DNA of 64,000 nucleotides from Vogesella sp. XCS3. Lineage in GTDB: Bacteria > Pseudomonadota > Gammaproteobacteria > Burkholderiales > Chromobacteriaceae. The stretch covers positions 2,261,501 to 2,325,500 of the forward strand of contig NZ_CP085530.1 of assembly GCF_020616155.1 (NCBI RefSeq). The letters run 5' to 3'. This document shows, piece after piece, positions 45,435 to 52,923 of the stretch. The notes under the pieces were generated by a model. It was not told the DNA's origin and searched no databases. It was given only the letters and a program-made list of their open reading frames with translations. The translations under genes and the position numbers were made by a program. Position 1 is the stretch's first letter, and every line of letters begins with the position of its first letter.

Positions 45435-46071
45435 GCAGTTTCCTTTCCAGTTTTCTGGCCAGCAGCGACAGCGGGTAACACAGCAGGAAGTAGCCCAGCG
45501 CCACCAGACCAAACACCAGAAACGGCTGGAAAGTGGCATTGGCCAGCGCGCTGCCGGTCTTGGTGAGTTCGGTAAAGCCGATGATGGAGGTGACCGCCGT
45601 GGCCTTCACCACCTGCACCGAGAAGCCGATGGTGGGCGCCACCGCCAGGCGTAGCGCCTGCGGCAGGATGACGTGGCGCATCTGTTCGTAACGGCTCATC
45701 GCCAGGCTGGCCGCCGCCTCCCACTGCCCACGCGGTACCGACTCCACGCAGCCGCGCCAGATCTCGGCCAGAAAAGCGCTGGTATACGCCGTCAGCGCCA
45801 GGCCTGCGGCCAACCAGGCCGGGATGTCGGTGCCGGCCAGCGACAGGCCGAAAAACACCAGAAACAGCTGCATCAGCAAGGGCGTGCCCTGGAACAGCTC
45901 GATATAGGCCCTGGCCAGCCGGCGCAGCACCGGCTGCGGGCTGATGCGGGCGTACAGCACCAGCCCCCCGGCACTGCCGCCCAGCACGAAGGCCACCAGG
46001 GTCAGCAGCACCGTCCAGCCGCCCGCCAGCAGCAGGTTGCGGACGATGTCCCACAGCGTGAACGACATCAT
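45415..46071 (-). CDS. Polar amino acid-type ABC permease (second)
   Basis: 218-residue HisMQ-type inner-membrane permease with the EAA loop (WEAAASLAMSRYEQMRHVILPQALR) and about five membrane segments. It begins MMSFTLWDIVRNLLLAGGW. Its ATG overlaps the preceding permease stop by four bases (ATGA). The long open frame upstream of this start is a shadow of the other permease gene. Confidence 0.92.
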   Translation of the reverse strand: MMSFTLWDIVRNLLLAGGWTVLLTLVAFVLGGSAGGLVLYARISPQPVLRRLARAYIELFQGTPLLMQLFLVFFGLSLAGTDIPAWLAAGLALTAYTSAFLAEIWRGCVESVPRGQWEAAASLAMSRYEQMRHVILPQALRLAVAPTIGFSVQVVKATAVTSIIGFTELTKTGSALANATFQPFLVFGLVALGYFLLCYPLSLLARKLERKLHVARSH

Positions 46072-46736
46072 GCTTTTCTCCCCGCGATGACACGCTGGCC
46101 GAACACCAGCAGCAGCTGGCGCACCAGTAGCGACAGCAACAGGTACATCAGCGCCACGCAGATATAGGTTTCGAAAGCGCGGAAATTGCGCGACTGAATG
46201 AAGTTGGCCGCAAAGGTCAGCTCTTCGGCGGCAATCTGCGAACACACGGACGAGCCCAGCATCACGATGACAATCTGGCTGCACAGCGCCGGCCACACCC
46301 GCCACAGCGCTGGCCGCAGCACCACGTGCAGAAAGATTTGCCGCCGGCTCATCGCCAGCGCGGCAGCGGCTTCCAGCTGGCCGCGCGGCGTGGCCTCGAT
46401 ACCGGCACGGATGATCTCGGTGCTGTAGGCACCCAGGTTCAGCACCATCGCCAGGATGGCGGCCTGCCACTCGCTGAGGGCCACCCCCAGCGCCGGCAAG
46501 CCGAAAAAGATGAAGAACAGCTGCACCAGAAACGGCGTGTTGCGGATCAGCTCCACGTAGGCGCCCACCAACGCGTCGAACGGTGCCAGCCGCCATGCCC
46601 GAGCCACGCCGCCCAGCACCCCCACCAGCCCGCCACCCGCCACCCCGGCGGCGGTCAGCAGCAAGGTGTGGCCGGCGCCGGCCAGCAGCTGGGTGCGGTA
46701 CTCCCACACCGCAGCAAAATCAAACTGGTAAACCAT
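46068..46736 (-). CDS. Polar amino acid-type ABC permease (first)
   Basis: 222-residue HisMQ-type permease with IRNTPFLVQLFFIFFGLP and the EAA loop LEAAAALAMSRRQIFLHVVLRPA. It pairs with the next gene as the heterodimeric membrane channel. It follows the binding-protein gene by 45 bases. Confidence 0.92.
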   Translation of the reverse strand: MVYQFDFAAVWEYRTQLLAGAGHTLLLTAAGVAGGGLVGVLGGVARAWRLAPFDALVGAYVELIRNTPFLVQLFFIFFGLPALGVALSEWQAAILAMVLNLGAYSTEIIRAGIEATPRGQLEAAAALAMSRRQIFLHVVLRPALWRVWPALCSQIVIVMLGSSVCSQIAAEELTFAANFIQSRNFRAFETYICVALMYLLLSLLVRQLLLVFGQRVIAGRKA

Positions 46737-46781
46737 GAGGCATCCTCCGTGCCGGGCGCAGGCCCGGCAGCGTGCAGACGG

Positions 46782-47573
46782 TTACAGGGTGGCCGGCAGC
46801 GGCGCTTTCAGCCATTGCTGCGCGATCTTGTTCAGCGAGCCGTCCTTCTTGGCCTTGGCGATGATCTCGTTCACCCGCACCTGCAGGGTCAGCTCGCCTT
46901 TGGGCAGGCCGATGTAGCACGGCGAATCCTTGATCAGGAACTTGGTCTGCAGCGGGCGCTTGCTGGTGTTCTGCTCCAGCGAGGCCGCCACCACGTTGCC
47001 GGTGGCCAGCAGCTGGGTCTGGCCAGCGTAATAGGCCGACACCGTGGCGTTGTTGTCCTCGAAACGCTTGATCACCGCGCTGGCAGGCGCGATCTTGCTC
47101 AGCTCCAGATCTTCCACCGAGCCGCGCGTTACCGCCACGCTCTTGCCGGCCAGGTCGGCCGCCGACTGTACTTTTTCGGCTTTGGGCCCGAAGACGCCGT
47201 TGAAGAACGGCGCGTACGGCACCGAGAAGTCCACCACTTTTTCGCGCTCCGGGTTCTTGCCCAGGCTGGAGATCACCAGATCTACCTTACCGGTCGTCAG
47301 GTACGGCACTCGGTTGGTGCTGGTCACCGGCACCAGCTCCAGCTTCACCGCCAGCGCCTTGGCCACCAGGCGCGCGGTATCGATGTCGTAGCCTTGCGGC
47401 TGCATGTCCGGGCCCACCGAACCGAACGGCGGGAAGTCTTGCGGCACCGCCACGCGCAGCGTGCCGGCCTTCTTGATGTCGGCCAGCGCGTCGGCGTGGG
47501 CCAGCGGGGCGGCCAGCAGGCCGGTGCACAGCAGGGAAGCAGCAATGTTACGCAGCAGGGAACGACGTTTCAT
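46782..47573 (-). CDS. Periplasmic substrate-binding protein of the ureide-linked ABC importer
   Basis: 263-residue SBP_bac_3-type protein with a signal peptide (MKRRSLLRNIAAS ... LAHA, cleavage near residue 27). It carries the family motifs LRVAVPQDFPPFGSVG, GYDIDTARLVAKAL and DLVISSLGKNPEREKVVDFS, the last a standard polar amino acid-binding pattern. Its ATG overlaps the regulator stop by four bases. The ligand is unproven; the downstream alc and allA genes suggest a ureide. Confidence 0.92.
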   Translation of the reverse strand: MKRRSLLRNIAASLLCTGLLAAPLAHADALADIKKAGTLRVAVPQDFPPFGSVGPDMQPQGYDIDTARLVAKALAVKLELVPVTSTNRVPYLTTGKVDLVISSLGKNPEREKVVDFSVPYAPFFNGVFGPKAEKVQSAADLAGKSVAVTRGSVEDLELSKIAPASAVIKRFEDNNATVSAYYAGQTQLLATGNVVAASLEQNTSKRPLQTKFLIKDSPCYIGLPKGELTLQVRVNEIIAKAKKDGSLNKIAQQWLKAPLPATL

Positions 47574-48289
47574 GGGGCAACTCCTTCAGTCAGGGCAGGA
47601 ACAGGGGGAAAACCGGGCAAGGCCAGCACAAAGCCGATACGGCGGGCGGCCTGCTGCAAGTGGGCAAACATCGCCGCCTGGGCGGCGGCTGGGTCACGAC
47701 GGCACAGCGCGTCCAGCACGGCGCGGTGTTCGTCGGCGGTATCCCAGATGTGGCTGTGGTCGGCAAACGGCAGGCGCAGGCTGTGGGCAAACGGCTGCTC
47801 GAACTGCTGGATCACCATCGCCAGCGGCACGTTGCCGGACAGGCGGGCGATGGCCATGTGGAAGGCGAGGTCGTGTTCGGCGGCGGCCACCAGGTCCAGC
47901 TTGTGCAGCGCCGCTTCCATCTGCTGCTGCAGTGCCTGCAGGCTGGCTTCGGCATCGGCGTCCAGCTGGCTGGCCGCCAGCGCGGCAGCGGCCGGCTCCA
48001 GGATGGCGCGCAGCTGGAACACCTGCTGCAGCGAGTGCGCGGCCGGGCCATCGGACAAGGGCTGGCTAGTGCGTGGCAGGCCGGCGGTCACCAGCACGCC
48101 CTTGCCCGGCTGCGAGCGCACCAGGCCTAGCGCCTCCAGCGTGGAAATAGCCTCGCGCAACGACGCGCGGCTGATCCCCATCGTGACGGCTAGCTCGCGC
48201 TGCGATGGCAACAGTTCGCCAGGCAGGAACAGGCCCTGCTGGATTTGCCGCTGCAAGGTCTGCGCGGCGTAGCTGGAAAGTCGGGTCAT
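47570..48289 (-). CDS. GntR/FadR-family regulator of the ureide operon
   Basis: 239-residue transcription factor. The N-terminal winged helix (LPSQRELAVTMGISRASLREAISTLEALGLV) is followed by an all-helical FCD-type ligand domain (about 85-225) with conserved His and Asp residues that usually bind metal or a carboxylate. It is the first gene of the operon and is translationally coupled to the binding protein. A perfect palindrome just upstream is the likely operator, suggesting autoregulation with a ureide or glyoxylate-like effector. Confidence 0.92.
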   Translation of the reverse strand: MTRLSSYAAQTLQRQIQQGLFLPGELLPSQRELAVTMGISRASLREAISTLEALGLVRSQPGKGVLVTAGLPRTSQPLSDGPAAHSLQQVFQLRAILEPAAAALAASQLDADAEASLQALQQQMEAALHKLDLVAAAEHDLAFHMAIARLSGNVPLAMVIQQFEQPFAHSLRLPFADHSHIWDTADEHRAVLDALCRRDPAAAQAAMFAHLQQAARRIGFVLALPGFPPVPALTEGVAP

Positions 48290-48310
48290 GGCGGGCTCCT
48301 GGGGTTCGGC

Positions 48311-48337
48311 GGCCTGACTGGTCAGACCAGTCAGGCC
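48311..48337. promoter_or_regulatory. Palindromic FadR-type operator
   Basis: A perfect 13-bp inverted repeat, GGCCTGACTGGTC and GACCAGTCAGGCC around a single A (48324). Its centre TGGTCAGACCA (48319-48329) matches the TGGTnnnACCA core of FadR-subfamily operators. It lies 22 bases before the regulator's start codon. Confidence 0.85.
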
Positions 48338-48361
48338 AATTTTCCGTTCTTCAGCAAGCAC

Positions 48362-48762
48362 CGTGCCAACGCATAAAAAGACGCGATTACCAATGAAAAT
48401 CCGTCAATTACAGCAAAATTCAACCAAAACCCTACCCAGCAGATAGCACACACCCTGAACCGCCATGGTGCAGGTGCTGCCAGATGGTGCACATACTGCC
48501 CCATCCATGGCCCGGTAATGCTGTCGCATCAGGCCACACCACCCCGCTGCGGATGACGGCCGCAGCCAACCAGGTGATGCCGATCATCAGGCCCGGTCTG
48601 GTGTCAGGATTGATAGCGGGCAGCCATGTAGCACGCCCCCACCGCATTACGTATCTGCCAGCAGCGAGTACGGTGGAGGGCGATGCCGCTGGACGGAGGC
48701 GCTGATCGCGCACCGGTAACGGACAGGTGACCGATACCCTTCATTGTGTCACGGGCATGAAA
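48362..48762. other. Stretch without a recognised gene
   Basis: About 400 bases between the ureide operon's operator and the rluF terminator. It has short open frames on both strands, but none with a good ribosome-binding site or recognisable protein. No repeat copy was seen here. A few A/T-rich bases near 48375-48425 could carry the operon's promoter. Confidence 0.5.
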
Positions 48763-48786
48763 AAACCCTGCCAGGCGGCAGGGTTT
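48763..48786 (-). terminator. rluF terminator
   Basis: AAACCCTGCC pairs with GGCAGGGTTT around AGGC and is followed on the minus strand by TTTTTTCAT. Confidence 0.88.
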
Positions 48787-48825
48787 AAGACAGCGGGCTA
48801 CACCCGGGTCAGTGCAGTCACCCAC

Positions 48826-49563
48826 TCAGAACTTCTCGTTCTCCAGCAAGTAGCGCCACTGGCCCTGCTGCAAGTCGCCCAAGCGCACACGGCCGATGCG
48901 GATACGGTGCAGACGCTCGATTTCCAGGCCGACCGCAGCGCACATGCGCTGGATATGGCGGCGCTGCTGTTGGCGCAGCACAAAGCACAGCTGGCGGTCG
49001 CTCTGGCGGCTGACACGGGCAGCGTCCAGCGTGTCACCATCGGCCTGCACACCTTTGCCCAATGCGGCCAACTGTTCGGCCGTGGCGGGGGTTTTCAGCC
49101 ATACCAGGTATTCCTGCTCGCACTCGCCGGCCAACAGCTTGCGTGCTACGCGGCCGTCCTGCGTCAGCACCAGCAGGCCGGACGCGTCAACGTCCAGCTT
49201 GCCTGCTGCCGCCAGCTTGTGCTGGTGCTTTTTCAGGAACATCACACCAGAGCGGTCTTGCTCGGCGCGGGTTTCCGGCTTGATCAAGAGCCAGGCCGGG
49301 CGATCGCCCTGCATTTCGGCCGGGCCGCTGACAAAGCCTACCGGCTTGTACAGCAAGATGGTAACGCGCTCGGCCTGCACGTTCAGCGCACCGCTTTCCA
49401 GGGTAACGGTTTGCTCCGGGCGCACGCGGCTGCCCAGTACGTTGACTACTACGCCATCTACTTTTACCAGCCCCTGCTCGATAAATTCGTCCGCTTCGCG
49501 GCGGGAGCACAAGCCCAGCTCGGTCATGCGTTTGGACAGGCGGATAGTGTTGTCGTCGCTCAT
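48826..49563 (-). CDS. rluF: RsuA/RluF-family 23S rRNA pseudouridine synthase
   Basis: 245-residue enzyme: an S4 RNA-binding domain (RLSKRMTELGLCSRREADEFIEQGLVKVDG, about 8-37) and a synthase domain with the catalytic Asp in AGKLDVDASGLLVLTQDG and QRRHIQRMCAAVGLEI. RluF makes pseudouridine 2604 in 23S rRNA; this assignment over RsuA or RluB is by overall pattern. It ends in its own terminator. Confidence 0.85.
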   Translation of the reverse strand: MSDDNTIRLSKRMTELGLCSRREADEFIEQGLVKVDGVVVNVLGSRVRPEQTVTLESGALNVQAERVTILLYKPVGFVSGPAEMQGDRPAWLLIKPETRAEQDRSGVMFLKKHQHKLAAAGKLDVDASGLLVLTQDGRVARKLLAGECEQEYLVWLKTPATAEQLAALGKGVQADGDTLDAARVSRQSDRQLCFVLRQQQRRHIQRMCAAVGLEIERLHRIRIGRVRLGDLQQGQWRYLLENEKF

Positions 49564-49659
49564 GGCGCATACCTCTAAACATTCAAGCAGGGATTATCGC
49601 CGCTTTTGCCGCTGGCGCGGTGGGCAATACCGCCCTGGCGGCACCTGCAGCCGTAAAAA

Positions 49660-49684
49660 ACCCCCTCGGTATACCCGAGGGGGT
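49660..49684 (-). terminator. Terminator of the YfaZ-like gene
   Basis: ACCCCCTCGG pairs with CCGAGGGGGT around five bases and is followed on the minus strand by TTTTTTACGG. Confidence 0.88.
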
Positions 49685-49705
49685 GGTCAGCCAGACTACT
49701 GGCGA

Positions 49706-50257
49706 TCAGAAGGCAACCGCGACACCGGCATACGCGCCGTCGGCCAGCTTGATATTGCGGCGGCTGTCTTCACGCTTGACCTCTACCGTGCGGTAGCCCA
49801 CTTCGACGCCCACCATTTTCAGCGGGCTCCAGCGTACGCCGGCCATGGTGTCGGTGACTTGTTTCACGGTGCCGCTGCTGGCACCGGCACCAGCGTAAAA
49901 GCCGTGCACAAACGCTTCGGCATTCATCGGCAGATCCACCGTCAGGCGGCCCCCGGCCATGGCGGCGGTCGCCGCGCCATCGGCTTCCAGATACACCAGC
50001 TTGCCACCCAGGTCGAGGCGCAGCAAGGTGGGTACCGGCAGGCCGATCATCACGCCGGCCGCGCCAAAGCTGGGTTTGTCGCCACGGCGATCCTTGTTGT
50101 CCGATTTAACGTAGTCCAGTGCCAGGCCAGGGCCGAGGCCGGTAGGCATGCGGGTAACAAAGCGGTATTCGCTGCCCGCAGCAATCGTGGTGTCACCGGC
50201 ATGGGCGGCAAGGGGCATGGCCAGTATGGCTGCGGCCAACAGGGTGTAGCGTGTCAT
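49706..50257 (-). CDS. YfaZ-like outer-membrane protein
   Basis: 183-residue precursor with a clear signal peptide (MTRYTLLAAAILAMPLAAHA, cleavage after residue 20). The mature part is beta-rich with alternating hydrophobic strands and a terminal aromatic (GVAVAF), as in small outer-membrane barrels of the YfaZ type. No enzymatic motif is seen. It lies between the yceH and rluF genes. Confidence 0.75.
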   Translation of the reverse strand: MTRYTLLAAAILAMPLAAHAGDTTIAAGSEYRFVTRMPTGLGPGLALDYVKSDNKDRRGDKPSFGAAGVMIGLPVPTLLRLDLGGKLVYLEADGAATAAMAGGRLTVDLPMNAEAFVHGFYAGAGASSGTVKQVTDTMAGVRWSPLKMVGVEVGYRTVEVKREDSRRNIKLADGAYAGVAVAF

Positions 50258-50293
50258 TATCGTTATCCGTTAATCATGAAGAGCGCGGCCATA

Positions 50294-50932
50294 TTACGCG
50301 CTCGGCTGCTGCGCCTCCAGCGCTTCGATGCGCTGCAACATAGCGGCCAGCTGCGCCTCCAGCCCGGCGACGCGCTCCGCCAATGCGGCATCGCCGCCCT
50401 GTGGTGCCAGGTTGGCCGCCGACACGGCCAGGGCTGGCGGGTGCAACAGATGCACCCAGCGCGCTTCGCGCTCGCCCGGCTGGCGCGGCAGTTTTTCTAC
50501 CAGTGGCGGGTATTTGTCGGCCAGCGCGGCCAGGGCGGTTTCCACCTCGTCCACACTGGCAAAACTGTAGACGCGGCCAGCACGGGTGCGCAGCTCGGCG
50601 CTGGTCTGCGCGCCACGCAGCAGCAGCAAACCCAGTGCGGCCAACCTGGCGCCATCGATATTCCAAGCGTAGTTCAGGCGGTGCTCGTACTTGGCCACGC
50701 GGCTGCCGGCCGGGATACGCTCGGCCACCAGTTTTTGCGCCATCAGCTCGTCCAGCGAACTGCTGATATCCGCCTCGCTCAGGCTGAGTACCGGGTCGCG
50801 GCTGGTGAGCTGGTTGCAGGCAGACTGCAGGGCATTGAGGGTGAGCGGGTAGCTATCGGGCGTGAGCGCCTGTTTTTCTATCAGTGCGCCCAATACGCGC
50901 ACGGTGTGCGGATGCAAAGTCAGATTGTCCAT
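50294..50932 (-). CDS. yceH: YceH family protein (DUF480)
   Basis: 212-residue protein with tandem winged-helix folds. The signature VRVLGALIEKQALTPDSYPLTLNAL is diagnostic, followed by NQLTSRDPVLSLSE and a C-terminal coiled coil (AERVAGLEAQLAAMLQRIEALE). Biochemical role unknown. The ATG giving MDNLTLHPHTV is chosen; the longer frame crosses the divergent tlyA gene. Confidence 0.93.
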   Translation of the reverse strand: MDNLTLHPHTVRVLGALIEKQALTPDSYPLTLNALQSACNQLTSRDPVLSLSEADISSSLDELMAQKLVAERIPAGSRVAKYEHRLNYAWNIDGARLAALGLLLLRGAQTSAELRTRAGRVYSFASVDEVETALAALADKYPPLVEKLPRQPGEREARWVHLLHPPALAVSAANLAPQGGDAALAERVAGLEAQLAAMLQRIEALEAQQPSA

Positions 50933-51082
50933 ACCGGCACCTGTGTGGGTGAAATGCAGGGTTGAAATGTCAATAAATGAATGCATCATCGCACTGCTAC
51001 CGCGTGCGGCCAAGCCTGCCTTGACAGTACCCGGCAGATTGCGCACCCTTGCGCGGTTTTGTACTGGCAGCAAGGGGCGGGA

Positions 51083-51844
51083 ATGAAGCGCGTGGATCTT
51101 CTTTTGGTAGAACAGGGCCTGGCCCCGTCGCGTACGGCAGCACAGCAGCTGATCGAGGCTGGCCGCGTCAGCGTGGCTGAGGGTGCCGGCACGCGCCTTA
51201 TCGGCAAGGCCAGCCAGAAACTGCCCGACGATGCGGTATTCCATGTGGTGCCGGACGAAGCCGACCGCTACGTGTCGCGTGGCGGGCTGAAAATGGCCGG
51301 TGCGCTGGCGGCCGCCGGTCTGCACGATATCCAGGGCTGGCGTGCGCTGGACGTGGGGCAATCCACCGGTGGCTTTAGCGACTGCCTGCTGCAAGCCGGC
51401 GCGTGCCGTGTGGTGGGTGTCGATGTGGGCCACGACCAGTTGGCCGCACGCCTGCGCAACGATGCGCGCGTACGCTATTTCGAAGGGGTGAATGCCCGCG
51501 CCCTGGACCACGCGGCTCTGCTGGCGGCCAACGATGGCGAAGCCTTCGACCTGATGGTATGCGATGTATCGTTTATTTCTGTGGCGCTGATCTACCCGTC
51601 GGCTCTACCGCTGATCCGGCCGGGCGGCTATCTGCTCAGCCTGGTAAAACCGCAGTTCGAGGTTGGCCGCGAGGGGCTGGGGCACGGTGGTATCGTGCGT
51701 GATAGCTCGCTATACGCCGGTGTGGAAGACAAGATCAGCCGCTGCGTGGCCGAGCTGGGCTTTGACAAGCTGGGCTGGTTTGACAGCCCGATCAAGGGCG
51801 GCGACGGCAACCACGAATTTTTCATCCTGGCGCGCCGCCGCTAG
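51083..51844 (+). CDS. tlyA: TlyA-family rRNA methyltransferase
   Basis: 253 residues: an N-terminal S4 domain (RVDLLLVEQGLAPSRTAAQQLIEAGRVSV) and an FtsJ-like methyltransferase domain (ALDVGQSTGGFSDCLLQAGA with SAM motif, VCDVSFISV, LVKPQFEVG). Family members 2'-O-methylate 16S/23S rRNA cytidines and are often annotated hemolysin A. The ATG giving MKRVDLLL is chosen. It diverges from yceH. Confidence 0.92.
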   Translation: MKRVDLLLVEQGLAPSRTAAQQLIEAGRVSVAEGAGTRLIGKASQKLPDDAVFHVVPDEADRYVSRGGLKMAGALAAAGLHDIQGWRALDVGQSTGGFSDCLLQAGACRVVGVDVGHDQLAARLRNDARVRYFEGVNARALDHAALLAANDGEAFDLMVCDVSFISVALIYPSALPLIRPGGYLLSLVKPQFEVGREGLGHGGIVRDSSLYAGVEDKISRCVAELGFDKLGWFDSPIKGGDGNHEFFILARRR

Positions 51845-51895
51845 CCACCGCCCCGGCTTGCCGGCCGGTTACGGTGGCGCGGGCGGCATCCTGGT

Positions 51896-52381
51896 TCAGC
51901 CTGCGCCGGGTGCGGCGCTGTCGTCGTCTTCCGGGTTACGCACCACCAGCAGCGGCAAGGTGCTCTTGCGCAGTACCGACTCGGCAAAGCTGCCCAGCAA
52001 CAGGTGGCGCCAGCCGCGATGGCCGTGCGTACCGATTACCAGCAGGTCGGCCCCGGCCTGCTCTGCAAATTCGACCAGCTGCGCAGTAGCGGCTTCGCTA
52101 CCTTGCGGTGCTTCCAGCAGCTGCTGGCTGATGTCTTTTACACCATGCTCGCGGGCATAGTTTGCCGCTTCATCCAATACCGCTTGCCCCTGTTTTCTGG
52201 CCTCGTCGTACAATGCCTGGGTATCCAGCAAGCCCGCACTTTCTACCGCAAAATCGTGCAGGCAGATAACATGTACCAGGGAAAGGTGGCTGTTGGCCGT
52301 AGCGGCAATACGGACGGCCTCGATCAATGCCGGGCGGGCGTTGTGGCTGCCGTCCAGTGCGATAGCGAGATGCTTGTACAT
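51896..52381 (-). CDS. Universal stress protein (UspA family)
   Basis: 161-residue single-domain Usp. It begins YKHLAIALDGSHNARPAL and ends with the ATP-binding signature GTHGHRGWRHLLLGSFAESVLRKS (G-2x-G-9x-G-S/T). It is probably ATP-binding. The start is the ATG giving MYKHLAIA. It converges with tlyA. An FNR/ANR-like dyad lies about 90 bases upstream. Confidence 0.93.
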   Translation of the reverse strand: MYKHLAIALDGSHNARPALIEAVRIAATANSHLSLVHVICLHDFAVESAGLLDTQALYDEARKQGQAVLDEAANYAREHGVKDISQQLLEAPQGSEAATAQLVEFAEQAGADLLVIGTHGHRGWRHLLLGSFAESVLRKSTLPLLVVRNPEDDDSAAPGAG

Positions 52382-52467
52382 GAAACTCTCCTTACCAGTG
52401 GGTGTCTGATGTTTATCCAGATTGTGCATTACCCACACAACTTGCCCCTATAACTGGTTCGATCTTG

Positions 52468-52483
52468 CTTGATCTGGTGCAAG
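52468..52483. promoter_or_regulatory. Candidate FNR/ANR-like site upstream of usp
   Basis: On the minus strand CTTGCACCAGATCAAG resembles TTGATnnnnATCAA, with a perfect right half and three of five in the left. A TTATAG -10-like box lies at 52448-52453. Usp genes are often oxygen-regulated, but spacing to the -10 is not ideal. Confidence 0.3.
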
Positions 52484-52567
52484 TGCTATCGATTTAGTAC
52501 TTCTACTAATAATCAAACCGTAGCAACTCATTTATCATGCCAAGCAGTTTATCTAACGGAGTCTGAT

Positions 52568-52864
52568 GTGCTGGGAACGTTTATTTTTGTGGTCTGTTGT
52601 TTCTTTGTCGGGCTGGTAGCGTTTTTTTACTTCCAGGGCAAAAAGCATAAAAACAATCCACCCAGCCGCACCGTGTACGCCGCGCACACCCAGCGCCGCG
52701 TGCTGCCCCCTACCAACCACATGACGGGTGAGGCTTACGGCAAACTGCTGCGTGCCGCACAGGGGGACCGCCAGCAAGTAGAACTGTGGATTGTCGAAGC
52801 CCAGTGCAACCTGACCGGCCGCACACGCAGCGAAATCATCGAGCTGCTAGCCAAAGAGCGCTAG
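52568..52864 (+). CDS. Small single-pass membrane protein of unknown function
   Basis: 98 residues from a GTG start with ACGGAG seven bases upstream. One N-terminal membrane segment (LGTFIFVVCCFFVGLVAFFY) is followed by a basic linker and a soluble C-terminus (EAYGKLLRAAQGDRQQVE ... SEIIELLAKER). I do not recognise a family. It stands alone between usp and a terminator. Confidence 0.75.
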   Translation: MLGTFIFVVCCFFVGLVAFFYFQGKKHKNNPPSRTVYAAHTQRRVLPPTNHMTGEAYGKLLRAAQGDRQQVELWIVEAQCNLTGRTRSEIIELLAKER

Positions 52865-52885
52865 GCAGCCGCCGCTGCCCGCCGC

Positions 52886-52911
52886 AAACGCCCCGCCATG
52901 CGGGGCGTTTT
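52886..52911 (+). terminator. Terminator after the small membrane protein gene
   Basis: AAACGCCCCGC pairs with GCGGGGCGTTT around CAT, followed by TTGC. It separates this gene from the convergent glutamine-synthetase-like gene and may act both ways. Confidence 0.8.
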
Positions 52912-52923
52912 GCATTGGTCTTA

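Noticed and set aside
46326..48272. 648-codon plus-strand open frame opposite the ureide transport genes
   Set aside because: Shadow of the permease, binding-protein and regulator genes. Its composition is Arg/Gln/Ala-rich and not protein-like.
48432..48713. 93-codon minus-strand frame in the gap before rluF
   Set aside because: No ribosome-binding site, no homologous pattern, and overlapping frames on both strands look equally plausible.
48896..50965. 689-codon plus-strand open frame across rluF, yfaZ-like and yceH
   Set aside because: It spans three well-supported minus-strand genes and has no domain; a GC-rich shadow.
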